A DNA stretch of 43,343 nucleotides, taken from NCBI GenBank assembly GCA_018053995.1, contig JAGPKJ010000008.1, forward strand, positions 1 to 43,343. The letters run 5' to 3'. The stretch is from Lachnospiraceae bacterium. GTDB taxonomy: Bacteria; Bacillota; Clostridia; Lachnospirales; Lachnospiraceae. This document shows positions 33,645 through 42,243 of the stretch, in pieces. The notes under the pieces were generated by a model. That model was given only the letters and a program-made list of their open reading frames with translations. It searched no databases and was not told the origin of the DNA. Position numbers and translations under genes: made by a program. Numbering within the stretch: position 1 is the first letter of the stretch; every line of letters starts with the position of its first letter.

Positions 33645-35372
33645 TCAGCAGAAATCGCAAAGCATTATCTGAATCTTTCTGCTTCCTCTGTACTCGTTTA
33701 TCTCAGCGCTGTATATAATAGAAGCCGTATTTCCATGGTCAGAGAGAAAATCATCAAATGCCGATGTATTTCCAAAGCTTATCATGCTAAATCCCGCTCC
33801 GGATTCGCTCTTCACCTTATACCTGCCGTATTGCTTTTCTTTTCCAAATGTTTCCTTGGAGATCACTTTAACATTTTTCTCTGCAAATAAGGGACGTGGA
33901 TTACCCGTTCCGAATGGTTCAAGTCTTTCAAATTCCGTAAGTAATCCCTCTGATATATAGCTCACCGGCATTGGCACGTCTATCCTCTTCTTCTCTTCAA
34001 AATCAGAAGCCGAAAGTCCACTTTCCTCATTCATCACAGTACGCATCTCATCAAGCTTATCCGGTTCCATTGAAAATCCGGCTGCCGCCTTATGTCCGCC
34101 GAATTTAGAAAACAGGCTGCTGTGTTCTACCATATGTGCAAACATATCATATGTTTCTATGCTTCTGCCCGACCCTTTAAGTCCATCCTGTGAATCAGTC
34201 ACTACAAATACCGGATGATAGTATTTCTCCCTGATCTTTCCGGCAACGATCCCTGCAACAGATTCCATACAGTCTGGAAGATATACGATCATCACATCAT
34301 CCCGATCAATATGGTCAGATGTGATAGCCTTCTCAGCTATACTGCACTGTTCCAGTGTTATCTTCTGTCTTTCTGTATTCAGTCCTACAAGTTTATCTGC
34401 AATCTCCTCAGCTGATCTTTCATCGTGTGCGCACAGAAGGTCTAGTGCATCTTTCGCCGTGTCAAGTCTTCCTGATGCATTTATACATGGTCCTATCCCG
34501 AACCCGATATTATAAGCGCTGAGTTTCTTTGCACCAAATCCGTCTTTTATAATGAGTTCATGAAGACCGGTATTCCCATCTGTCCCATTCATGACAGCAA
34601 GACCTTCCTTCACTATTATCCTGTTCTCATCAAGCAGCGGCATTACGTCACATACTGTAGCACAGGCTGCTTCTTCCAGAAGGCTTCTTTTGATTGTTTC
34701 TTTTTCTTTAATGTCCATTACATCAAGCAGCAGATACATCACTTTCATCGCAACGACAGCGCCGCAGACTGACACATATGGATATGTTTCACCCTCTCTG
34801 TGCGGATCGACTATGACTTCCGCCGGAGGAAGTATCTCTTCTCTTTCCCCGTTTTCATTTTCCCTGAAAGGCACTTCGTGATGATCTGTCACAATGACTG
34901 TCAGCCCAAGACTGTGCGCATATTCTATCTGCTCATAAGCAGCTATCCCGTTATCACACGTTACAATAAGATCTACGCTATCATTTCCGGCTTCCTTTAT
35001 AAGTCTCTCGTTGATACCGTATCCATCGCTTACTCTCTGCGGTATCTGAGCATCCACGTTTCCGCCGCACTTTCTGATCACCGAAAGAAGGATATATGAT
35101 GAGCAGACCCCGTCGACGTCATAATCACCTATTATACGTATCTTTTTGCCTCTATCTATAAACGATGATATCATTTCTGCCGCTCTGCAAGCGTCTTTTA
35201 GAAGATGCGGATCATACATCATATCAGCCGTGCCGTTTAGAAACATATCTATCTGCTCATCGCTTATGATGTCACGATTTCTAAGTATCCTTGCTGTGAC
35301 CTGACTGATTCCGAATCTCTGTGCTATCCCGGCAAAATCTGCTTTTTTTGCTTCAACTACCCATCTGCTCAT
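33645..35372 (-). CDS. recJ: Single-stranded-DNA-specific exonuclease RecJ
   Basis: Processive 5'-3' single-strand exonuclease of recombination and base-excision repair. DHH-family motifs are IIGDYDVDGVCSS (motif I, near 79-91), VTCDNGI, VTDHHEVP (the DHH itself), GAVVAMKV and later GGHKAAAGFS of the DHHA1 domain. Length is 575 residues, the short Firmicutes form. It is flanked by terminators on both sides (33473-33526 and 35443-35471), so it appears to be a single-gene transcript. Confidence 0.96.
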   Translation of the reverse strand: MSRWVVEAKKADFAGIAQRFGISQVTARILRNRDIISDEQIDMFLNGTADMMYDPHLLKDACRAAEMISSFIDRGKKIRIIGDYDVDGVCSSYILLSVIRKCGGNVDAQIPQRVSDGYGINERLIKEAGNDSVDLIVTCDNGIAAYEQIEYAHSLGLTVIVTDHHEVPFRENENGEREEILPPAEVIVDPHREGETYPYVSVCGAVVAMKVMYLLLDVMDIKEKETIKRSLLEEAACATVCDVMPLLDENRIIVKEGLAVMNGTDGNTGLHELIIKDGFGAKKLSAYNIGFGIGPCINASGRLDTAKDALDLLCAHDERSAEEIADKLVGLNTERQKITLEQCSIAEKAITSDHIDRDDVMIVYLPDCMESVAGIVAGKIREKYYHPVFVVTDSQDGLKGSGRSIETYDMFAHMVEHSSLFSKFGGHKAAAGFSMEPDKLDEMRTVMNEESGLSASDFEEKKRIDVPMPVSYISEGLLTEFERLEPFGTGNPRPLFAEKNVKVISKETFGKEKQYGRYKVKSESGAGFSMISFGNTSAFDDFLSDHGNTASIIYSAEINEYRGSRKIQIMLCDFC

Positions 35373-35442
35373 TCTTGACCTCTATGCCTCAACTGCATTT
35401 TTTGAAATTCTACTTTCGAGTCACTCTGATATATTGAAACAA

Positions 35443-35471
35443 CGACCCTGGAAAATAAGATTCCAGGGTCG
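35443..35471 (-). terminator. Terminator between secDF and recJ
   Basis: A perfect 11-bp stem, CGACCCTGGAA at 35443-35453 with its complement at 35461-35471, has a seven-base loop. On the minus strand TTGTTTC follows. It lies about 95 bases after the secDF stop and ends that transcript before recJ. Confidence 0.8.
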
Positions 35472-35564
35472 CAAGATTCTAAATATTGTAACTACTTTTT
35501 ATCAAAAGTGACACGCCTCACAGCGTCATATATCGCTTATGACAGCCTCATTTGATCGCAATTC

Positions 35565-37856
35565 TCAGGCTTTTCCGCTACGTTTTGATTTCTTCGCTTC
35601 TTTTTCATCCTGCTTGATCTTGAGTGCTTTCTTATCTGCAGCATGTCTCATGAAATACCAGATAGGTGAAGCAAGTTCGATCGACGAATATGTACCGCAG
35701 ATGACACCTACCATAAGTGGAAGTGCAAACTCTCTGATCGAAGATACACCGAATATGAACAGTGACAGTACCATGAAGAATGTAGTCAGTGATGTGAACA
35801 GGCTTCGTGAAAGTGTCTCTGATATACTGTTATCAGCAACTGTTATAAGCTCGTCCTTATCTGTCTTATTTGCCAGATTCTCTCTGATACGGTCAAATAC
35901 TACGATAGTATCATTGATTGAATAACCTACGATCGTAAGTATACATGCGACAAAATCGCTGCCGACCGAAAGCTTGAATATCGCGTAGAACGCTGTCGTA
36001 ACAAGCACATCGTGTACAAGTGCGAGCACTGCGCCTGACGCAAAACGGATATCTTTGAATCTGAACCATACATACAGAAGTATGCAGCCGCACGTTATGA
36101 TTATCGCTAACAGTGCATTTCTCTGCATCTCGTTGCTTATCGTAGAACTGATGCTCTCATTTGTTATATTCTTTTCATCAACGCTGAACTTGTCTTTCAT
36201 CGTATCAGTGAACTTTGTACGCTCATCAAGATCAAGGGTTCTTGTCTTAAATATTACCTGATTAGATCCGGCAACTTTCTGAGCCTGTACATTCGAATCA
36301 CCTGTAATGTCTTCGATAAGCGGAACAACTTCATTGTTCACGTCATCAAGTGACAGATCCTTATTGAACGTTACTGTCGTAGAAGTACCGCCGAGGAACT
36401 CAAGGTTGAAGTTGAGCGGATGTCCGGTCTTCACCTGGCAGGCTATCATAGCAATGATACCGATAGTTATGAATGTAAGAGAACCTGCGATAAAGAATTT
36501 CGAATTCTCAAGGAAACGAATCTTCTTATGTGGCTTTCCGACTCCATATATCTTCGTATTCTGAATTCCAAGTTCGTAGAATGAATTCAAAAGTATTCTT
36601 GTGATAAAGAGTGCTGTGAACATCGATACAAAGATGCCAAGTGCAAGGGTCTGTGCAAATCCCTTTATAGAACCTGTTCCGGTAACACCCAGAACTGCAG
36701 CGGCGATAAGTGTTGTAACGTTACCGTCGATGATGGCTGACAGCGCCTTATGGAAGCCTGCCTCTTCAGCGCCCTTAAGCGACTTGCCGGCTTTTAGTTC
36801 TTCTCTTATACGCGCAAATATGATAACGTTCGCATCGACTGCCATACCTATTGAAAGGATGATACCTGCGATGCCGGGAAGTGTCAGTGTAATATCAAAT
36901 GCATCGAGCAGTATTATCGTAAGTGCTGTATACATGCACAGTGCAAGGCTCGCTGCAAAACCCATGATGTAATAAACTGAGATCATGAATACAACGAGTA
37001 CGATGAATCCGATCAGTGCTGCCTTAAGACTTGACTGGATCGCGTTCTGTCCGAGCTGAGCTCCGACTACGTTAGAACGCAGTTCCTTAAGTTCGAGCTT
37101 AAGTCCGCCGATTCTTATAGTTGAAGCAAGGTTGTTTGCTTCATCGATAGAACTCTCACCTGTTATGATCGCTTTGCCATCTGTTATAGCAGCATCTACT
37201 TTCGGAACACTTATGAAAGATCCGTCGTAGTAGATACCAATGCTCTCTCCCGCTTTATAAGCCTTAGTTGTAGCATCAGCAAATTTCTTCGCACCGGCTT
37301 CTGTGAAAGTCAGATCAACGACGATCTCCTGGTTGTTCATGCTGTCGTTCTGATATCCTGCCTCAGCGTTTGAAACATCGCTGCCTGACAGTACCGCATC
37401 ACCGCTCTTTACGAGATCATCGATCGTTTTGCCGTTAAGAACATATGCTGAACCTGAATTAATGTAGTTCTGATTGCCGTCTTTATCAGTCTGTCTTATA
37501 AAATAAAGAGAGCCCGGTTTGCCCATCTCTTCAAGTATCGCATTAGCATCAGTGACACCAGGTATCTCGATATCTATACGATTATCGCCTTCCTGATATA
37601 CATGTGCTTCAGTACTATACTGATCTACACGCTTTTGAAGTTTATAGATAGTATCGCTCATATCCTCGGCGCTTGGTTTCTCGTCGCCTTCAACTTCATA
37701 TGTGATACTTACACCGCCTGCAAGATCAAGACCAAGCTTGATATCAGATGCAGCGCCGGATTTACTCGATCCCAGCCCATATACTGCGGTATATATCATA
37801 CCAGCGAGAAGGGCAAAGAAGATGATCAGAGTAATTATCGCTTTTCTCTTTTTCAT
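35565..37856 (-). CDS. secDF: Fused protein translocase subunit SecDF
   Basis: Proton-driven membrane factor that pulls secreted proteins through SecYEG. One chain of about 763 residues holds a SecD half and a SecF half, each with six helices. The SecD part has KLGLDLAGGVSITYEV near the N terminus and a periplasmic P1 domain up to about 255. MAVDANVIIFARIREELKAG is its TM4 signature. The SecF part starts near KIRFLENSKFF, with FLGGTSTTVTF and GYSINDTIVVFDRIREN. I start at the ATG at 37856, preceded by AGGAGAG eight bases away; the longer frame to 37889 adds an unlikely N terminus. yajC is not next to it. Confidence 0.97.
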   Translation of the reverse strand: MKKRKAIITLIIFFALLAGMIYTAVYGLGSSKSGAASDIKLGLDLAGGVSITYEVEGDEKPSAEDMSDTIYKLQKRVDQYSTEAHVYQEGDNRIDIEIPGVTDANAILEEMGKPGSLYFIRQTDKDGNQNYINSGSAYVLNGKTIDDLVKSGDAVLSGSDVSNAEAGYQNDSMNNQEIVVDLTFTEAGAKKFADATTKAYKAGESIGIYYDGSFISVPKVDAAITDGKAIITGESSIDEANNLASTIRIGGLKLELKELRSNVVGAQLGQNAIQSSLKAALIGFIVLVVFMISVYYIMGFAASLALCMYTALTIILLDAFDITLTLPGIAGIILSIGMAVDANVIIFARIREELKAGKSLKGAEEAGFHKALSAIIDGNVTTLIAAAVLGVTGTGSIKGFAQTLALGIFVSMFTALFITRILLNSFYELGIQNTKIYGVGKPHKKIRFLENSKFFIAGSLTFITIGIIAMIACQVKTGHPLNFNLEFLGGTSTTVTFNKDLSLDDVNNEVVPLIEDITGDSNVQAQKVAGSNQVIFKTRTLDLDERTKFTDTMKDKFSVDEKNITNESISSTISNEMQRNALLAIIITCGCILLYVWFRFKDIRFASGAVLALVHDVLVTTAFYAIFKLSVGSDFVACILTIVGYSINDTIVVFDRIRENLANKTDKDELITVADNSISETLSRSLFTSLTTFFMVLSLFIFGVSSIREFALPLMVGVICGTYSSIELASPIWYFMRHAADKKALKIKQDEKEAKKSKRSGKA

Positions 37857-37896
37857 TTCGAAATCTCTCCTTTTTCCATAAAAATACAACGTATGT

Positions 37897-37905
37897 AGTA
37901 TATCA
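37897..37905 (-). promoter_or_regulatory. Extended -10 promoter candidate for secDF
   Basis: TGATATACT on the minus strand is an extended -10 element, about 40 bases before the secDF start codon. The -35 region is poor (TTTAAT). In the same divergent gap, TTGACAC at 37943-37949 and its complement at 37993-37999 form an inverted pair whose role is unclear. Confidence 0.4.
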
Positions 37906-38068
37906 TAAAACGTTTTTCAATTAAAGTATATTTTATGCCTTCTTGACACGCAATCCACTCTCATGTAGTCTTTATTTTATATAATGATGTGGGTGTCAAA
38001 AGCAATTGTGTTATGATGTTACAAATCGCTACTTGCACAGGGCATTTGCCCGGAACGGAGTATATTCA

Positions 38069-39442
38069 ATGAATACTGCAGGACTTTTGCAGATCATTTT
38101 CCTTGTCATACTTATCATACTTTCCGGATTCTTCTCGTCCGCAGAATCCGCATTTACTACGGTAAATAAGATACGTATTCGTGCGCTCGCAGGCGACGGC
38201 AATCATAATGCGATGCGCGTTGAAAAGATACTTGGCAGATACAGTAAAATGCTCAGTACCGTGCTTGTCGGCAACAATATCGTCAACATCTCCGCATCTG
38301 CTCTTGCGACAACGCTTGCCATCAATATATGGGGCAGCGTAGCTGTAAGTATCATGACCGGTGTTCTCACACTTGTCATCCTTCTGTTTGGCGAAATAAT
38401 ACCCAAGACATGGGCTACCGTAAGAAGCGAGCAGATAGCGCTCTCTTACAGCCGCATCATCTGGGCGCTCATGTTTATCCTGACTCCACTCGTCTATATA
38501 ATAGATAAAATGTCTCATTTTATAATGAAGATCTTCAAGATTGATACATCAGGCAGTGGAACACAGATCACTGAAAATGAGATAAAGACATACGTTGATG
38601 TCGGCCGCGAAGATGGTGTCATCGAATCAGAAGAACAGGAAATGATCAACAATGTCTTTGATTTTTCTGACGCGGTAGCAAAAGACATAATGATACCTCG
38701 TATAGACATGACTTCCGTTGATGTGAATACCGATTATTACACGCTAATGAATGTCTTCCGCGATTCGATGTTCACGCGCATCCCGGTATATGACGGCGAG
38801 CCCGATCAGATCATCGGTCTTATCAATATCAAGGATTTCTTTCTTGTAAAAGATAAAAAGAATTTCCACATAAAGAGCATCATCCGCACCGCATATTTCA
38901 CATTTGAATTCAAGAAGATCGCAGATCTCATGATAGAGATGCGCAGCAAGGCATTCAACGTGGCTTTCGTCTTAAGTGAATACGGCACCACTGTCGGCAT
39001 GATAACAATGGAGGATCTTGTTGAAGAGATCGTCGGAGAGATACGTGACGAATATGACGAAGATGAAAATGAACTGATACAGCAGGTCGATGACAGACAG
39101 TATATAGTCGCCGGCAGTGTAAAGCTCGATGACCTTAACGATGTGCTCGGCACTTCGCTAAGCTCTGAGGACTATGACTCCATCGGAGGACTCATGATAG
39201 AACAGCTCGAAAGACTGCCTCACAATCACGAGACCATAACTCTCGACTGCGGTATAACTCTGACCGCCCAGGGAATCAGTGACCAGCGAATCGACAAAGT
39301 CATACTGCTGTTGTCAGCCGAGGATGATCCAGACAGGAAATCATCCGACACACCTAATGACAAAGACAAAGATAAAAAAGCGGATGAGAAAGAAAATGAC
39401 GACATAAAAGAAAATGACAAAAACAAAAAGGCACCCGCATAA
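38069..39442 (+). CDS. CNNM/HlyC-CorC-type transporter with CBS domains
   Basis: The only plus-strand gene. Membrane protein of 457 residues of the DUF21/CNNM family, linked elsewhere to magnesium or cobalt export; older names such as hemolysin are misleading. The DUF21 part (about 1-190) has four hydrophobic segments with SGFFSSAESAFTTVNKIR and LFGEIIPKTWA. Two CBS domains follow (about 205-330, with IMIPRIDM and TRIPVYDGEPDQIIGLINIKD). A CorC_HlyC domain covers about 345-425 (DEYDEDENELIQQVDD), and a Lys/Asp-rich tail ends the protein. The ATG at 38069 has GGAG eight bases upstream; a longer frame to 38006 lacks a membrane-protein N terminus. Confidence 0.93.
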   Translation: MNTAGLLQIIFLVILIILSGFFSSAESAFTTVNKIRIRALAGDGNHNAMRVEKILGRYSKMLSTVLVGNNIVNISASALATTLAINIWGSVAVSIMTGVLTLVILLFGEIIPKTWATVRSEQIALSYSRIIWALMFILTPLVYIIDKMSHFIMKIFKIDTSGSGTQITENEIKTYVDVGREDGVIESEEQEMINNVFDFSDAVAKDIMIPRIDMTSVDVNTDYYTLMNVFRDSMFTRIPVYDGEPDQIIGLINIKDFFLVKDKKNFHIKSIIRTAYFTFEFKKIADLMIEMRSKAFNVAFVLSEYGTTVGMITMEDLVEEIVGEIRDEYDEDENELIQQVDDRQYIVAGSVKLDDLNDVLGTSLSSEDYDSIGGLMIEQLERLPHNHETITLDCGITLTAQGISDQRIDKVILLLSAEDDPDRKSSDTPNDKDKDKKADEKENDDIKENDKNKKAPA

Positions 39443-39460
39443 GCGGATGCCTCTTATATT
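39429..39460 (+). terminator. Terminator overlapping the stop codon of the CNNM gene
   Basis: AGGCA-C-CCGC (39429-39438) pairs with GCGG-A-TGCCT (39443-39452) with one mismatch. The TAA stop codon lies in the ATAA loop, and CTTATATTT follows. The hairpin is short and overlaps the coding end, so efficiency may depend on ribosome release. Confidence 0.6.
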
Positions 39461-39494
39461 TCCATGTGCGTATTGTACTATGCCAACGTAGTCC

Positions 39495-39636
39495 GTGCGG
39501 TGCACGTTATTGTACGAAAGCAGAAACGTTGCTGTCCGCTGGTGCTTAGCGAGGTTTTATACGAGCATAGCACCACTGCGGACAGCCGTAGCGAAAGCGG
39601 TTCTGCATCGTACATAACGTGGTCACCGCACCGCAC
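39495..39636. repeat. 142-nt imperfect hairpin between convergent genes
   Basis: The two arms of an interrupted inverted repeat pair outside-in as GTGCGGTG/CACCGCAC, CACGTTAT/ATAACGTG, TGTACGA/TCGTACA, GCAGAA/TTCTGC, GCTGTCCGC/GCGGACAGC and TGGTGCT/AGCACCA. A loop of about 20 bases lies at the centre. It fills most of the 201-base gap between the CNNM gene and the SseB-like gene. It contains no reading frame of note and no T tail on either side. Confidence 0.85.
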
Positions 39637-39643
39637 TCTCGCT

Positions 39644-40642
39644 TTATTTCACGATATTAAGCACATCTTCTATCTCTGTGCTGTTTGCCTGAACAGCCTT
39701 AATTATCTCGTGCTTGCCATCTTTCGTTATCTCTGCGATGTTATCGTTCTCTTCGCCTTTTTCTATCACAAAATATCTGAGCTCGCTGTCATTTTTCCAT
39801 GTAATGTAGATTCGAACCGGAATACCAACGACAGCGCCTTTCTCTGGAAGATCGATACGTGTTATCTGTACTTCTTCTGTGATATTAAGCGTCATTACTG
39901 TAAAATCATCTTCGGAATACTGGCAAAGTTCTTCCTTGGGATATGCCGATGTGTAAAGTTCAAGCATGAGCGTGCCTTTATCCTTCTGAAGCTTTCTGAG
40001 CGCTTCCTGCGGAGCTGCAAATAACATCTTCGGAAGAAGATCCCCGGCTACGCGCATATGAACAAATGACGTAAACTGTGCCGCGGTCATCGTGATAGTC
40101 TTCTTTGTCTGTCCCGCGGTCTGACCGTTATTCTCCTGTCCATCCACGCTCTTGACATTTTGTGCGTCCTGTCCGCTCTGCGCATTTTCCATCGCTTTAT
40201 GATGTTTAGCGATCGCGTTTATGAGCTTTTCTCCAACGACAACGATCTCCGTGAACGGATCAAATACAGCTTCCGTAACTTTGCCGCCACTTGATAATAT
40301 CATCGAGATACATGACATAAATGGGATTGTCACTATCGCAGGAAATTTTCTGTCTTTAGGAATATCTTCTATCGACGCAAACATTGGCATTGAGAGCGTT
40401 TCATCATTCTTTTTAAGAAGGCATGGTGAAAGTGGTGTCCCAGTCTTTGGCACTACCGGTATAGGTCTACCCTCTTTCATCGCTGCAGACATGATCGGTG
40501 TCATCTTTATATCCTTTGGCAGAAGGATCGGAACAACAACATTTGAATTTTCCAGAACAGTCACAAACTTATTGAAAGTATCCTGATTTCTGTCTGCTCT
40601 GAATTCTTTCGCTGCCATCTCAAGTAATGATGCATCACTCAT
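39644..40642 (-). CDS. SseB-like domain protein of unknown function
   Basis: 332-residue soluble protein. The N-terminal part (about 1-140) has features of the SseB N-terminal domain: a helix, VVPILLPKD, LPMFTS-like MPMFASIEDI and VFDPFTEIVVVGEKLI. A Gln/Asn/Gly-rich linker (about 148-180) separates it from a C-terminal part containing LELYTSAYPKEELCQYSED and a final alpha/beta segment. SseB-domain proteins in enterobacteria affect serine sensitivity, and in other groups they occur with secretion loci; no role can be assigned here. GAGGAA lies ahead of the ATG. The gene converges on the CNNM gene and lies 59 bases after the EamA transporter. Confidence 0.7.
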   Translation of the reverse strand: MSDASLLEMAAKEFRADRNQDTFNKFVTVLENSNVVVPILLPKDIKMTPIMSAAMKEGRPIPVVPKTGTPLSPCLLKKNDETLSMPMFASIEDIPKDRKFPAIVTIPFMSCISMILSSGGKVTEAVFDPFTEIVVVGEKLINAIAKHHKAMENAQSGQDAQNVKSVDGQENNGQTAGQTKKTITMTAAQFTSFVHMRVAGDLLPKMLFAAPQEALRKLQKDKGTLMLELYTSAYPKEELCQYSEDDFTVMTLNITEEVQITRIDLPEKGAVVGIPVRIYITWKNDSELRYFVIEKGEENDNIAEITKDGKHEIIKAVQANSTEIEDVLNIVK

Positions 40643-40701
40643 CTTTTATTTTCCTCAACTTTCAAATTAACAAATCTGATTATATGCTATCTTTATACAA
40701 C

Positions 40702-41769
40702 TTAACCACGCATCTCTTTGCAATCATTATCTGCGTTTATGTCATGCCGCGGTATCTGCACGAGCACTATTGCAAGGAACATCAGCACGCATCCAAAAAG
40801 TTCACGTCCGCTTAAGTGCTGTCCCTGCAGGAGCCACCCCGCGAGCACTGAAAACACCGACTCCATGCTCATAAGAAGTGAAGCCGCCGTCGGGTTCATT
40901 CCCTTCATGCCGACTATCTGAAGTGTATATGCAACTCCACTCGACATTATTCCCGCATATAAGAGTGGAAGCAACGCTGTCCTTAATCCCGCGAGATCAG
41001 GATGTTCAAACATGATCATGCATATCATAGAACTTATCATACAGACTATAAACTGACCGAGCGAAAGTTCTATGCCGTCGACACCTCTAATATGTGATCT
41101 GCCGCACTTTCTGTCTATATTCCGGCCGTCTTCATCAATACCCGCATCTTTTGAAAAATAATCTATAGAGATTATCTGAAATGCAAATAACAGTGCGCAC
41201 AATATAAGAAGCACGTCATATATGCTTGTCGCAGAGCCCTTTGTTATACAAAGAAAATAAAGTCCTGCAACAGCTATCGCTACACCTGTCACTACATTTT
41301 TCCCAGGCATCTTTCCGGCAAACATCAGTATTATCGGAACGAGGACTATGTATAGCGCTGTCAGGAAACCGCATTTGCCGGTTTCTACATACTGTATCGC
41401 ATACTGCTGAATAAACGTCGCTGCCGAAAGCAGAAGCCCGCATATAATGCTTGCAGCTATCAGCTTCCTCTTCATCTGACTCATGTTCATTCCAATGTGA
41501 TTCTTATCAGTTGCAGTATCTGCCTTTTTTTCTGTAGGCATGATATATCCGTATTCATCAGTATATCCCAGTCTCTGCCTTGCTCTCCTTCTCACGATCA
41601 CAAGAGGGGTAAGCACTACGACCGCCAGAAGCGATCTTACTGCATTAAATGTAAACGGTGGAACACTGTCCGCACCTTTACTCTGTGCAACAAATGCGAT
41701 GCCCCAGATAAACGCGGCAAGAAGCAATAGAACTGGTTGAATTTTAAATTTATGCTTTTTCAAAATCAT
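40702..41769 (-). CDS. EamA/DMT-family transporter
   Basis: Drug/metabolite transporter superfamily protein of about 355 residues with ten predicted helices in two EamA repeats. The first begins LLLLAAFIWGIAFVAQSKGADSVPPFTFNAVRSLLA and the second centres on LLPLLYAGIMSSGVAYTLQIVGMKGMNPTAASLLMSMESVFSVLAGWLLQG, the most characteristic stretch. Two hydrophilic loops are longer than usual (about 65-100 and 205-240). The substrate is unknown; amino acid or metabolite export is common in the family. I start at the ATG at 41769, one base after the upstream stop (TGACATG), not at the earlier in-frame start inside the preceding gene. Confidence 0.88.
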   Translation of the reverse strand: MILKKHKFKIQPVLLLLAAFIWGIAFVAQSKGADSVPPFTFNAVRSLLAVVVLTPLVIVRRRARQRLGYTDEYGYIMPTEKKADTATDKNHIGMNMSQMKRKLIAASIICGLLLSAATFIQQYAIQYVETGKCGFLTALYIVLVPIILMFAGKMPGKNVVTGVAIAVAGLYFLCITKGSATSIYDVLLILCALLFAFQIISIDYFSKDAGIDEDGRNIDRKCGRSHIRGVDGIELSLGQFIVCMISSMICMIMFEHPDLAGLRTALLPLLYAGIMSSGVAYTLQIVGMKGMNPTAASLLMSMESVFSVLAGWLLQGQHLSGRELFGCVLMFLAIVLVQIPRHDINADNDCKEMRG

Positions 41770-41770
41770 G

Positions 41771-42007
41771 TCACTTTTTCGGTAATGATTCCATAAGCTG
41801 TCTGAGTATCTCCATATCATCCGCTGTAAGCTTCAGATTTGACGCGATCTTCTGTCCATCAGGAGTCGTGACATTGACCTCAAAAACGGAACCTTCCTTT
41901 ACTCCATTTGCCTGAACTGCACTAAGAAACGGCTCAAATTTCGGATGATTCCCCTTAAAACGATTCCACAGATTCATCATCTGCATAAGACCTGCCGGAT
42001 TAAACAT
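41771..42007 (-). CDS. Small conserved-looking protein of unknown function
   Basis: 78 residues starting MFNPAGLMQMMNLW, with a short helical N terminus (NRFKGNHPKFEPFLSAV). A central VKEGSVFEVNVTTPDGQKIASNLKLT of likely beta strands and a helical end (DDMEILRQLMESLPKK) follow. The ATG at 42007 has AGAGGCGG upstream; the frame extends six codons further to 42025 with a weaker site. It is coupled to the EamA gene (stop TGA, one base, ATG). Codon use and composition match the neighbours, and the spaced ribosome site supports it as real. I do not recognise a family. Confidence 0.75.
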   Translation of the reverse strand: MFNPAGLMQMMNLWNRFKGNHPKFEPFLSAVQANGVKEGSVFEVNVTTPDGQKIASNLKLTADDMEILRQLMESLPKK

Positions 42008-42008
42008 A

Positions 42009-42063
42009 TTACCGCCTCTTTCCAATCATGCGCTCCGTATCATGCGCTCCGTATCATACGCAT
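42009..42063 (-). other. Possible chain of overlapping leader micro-ORFs before the small gene
   Basis: Three tiny frames run head to tail: 42063-42040 (MRMIRSA), 42043-42026 (MIRSA) and 42029-42009 (MIGKRR). The first two junctions are ATGA overlaps, and the last ends one base before the ATG of the 78-residue gene. The first two arise from a 14-bp duplication (42027-42040 and 42041-42054) whose minus strand contains CGGAGCGCATG. Ribosome sites are weak, so this may be coincidence created by the duplication. Confidence 0.3.
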
Positions 42064-42106
42064 GTTTCCATTCAACTCTATTTTCTGTCATCGACATTCT
42101 GTATAT

Positions 42107-42175
42107 CAATAACAATCTGCCATACCTATTGTAATGTAGAGCAATAACAATCTGCCATGCTCATTGTAATATAGA
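42107..42175. repeat. 35-bp tandem duplication upstream of the small gene
   Basis: CAATAACAATCTGCCAT, four variable bases, ATTGTAAT and TAGA appear at 42107-42140 and again at 42142-42175. Each copy contains a short ACAAT/ATTGT inverted repeat. It lies in the 236-base gap between hisS and the small gene, which otherwise shows no gene. Confidence 0.9.
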
Positions 42176-42243
42176 TCAATTAACATTCATCATATATCGG
42201 TACTTACAGGTTCAACAGACATATACTATCGGCTCAATGTCAA

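Noticed and set aside
38066..39426. Minus-strand reading frames across the CNNM gene
   Set aside because: They are antisense shadows of a complete, motif-rich plus-strand gene.
39495..39636. tRNA or known riboswitch
   Set aside because: The arms form one long hairpin, not a cloverleaf, and it is downstream of both neighbouring genes.
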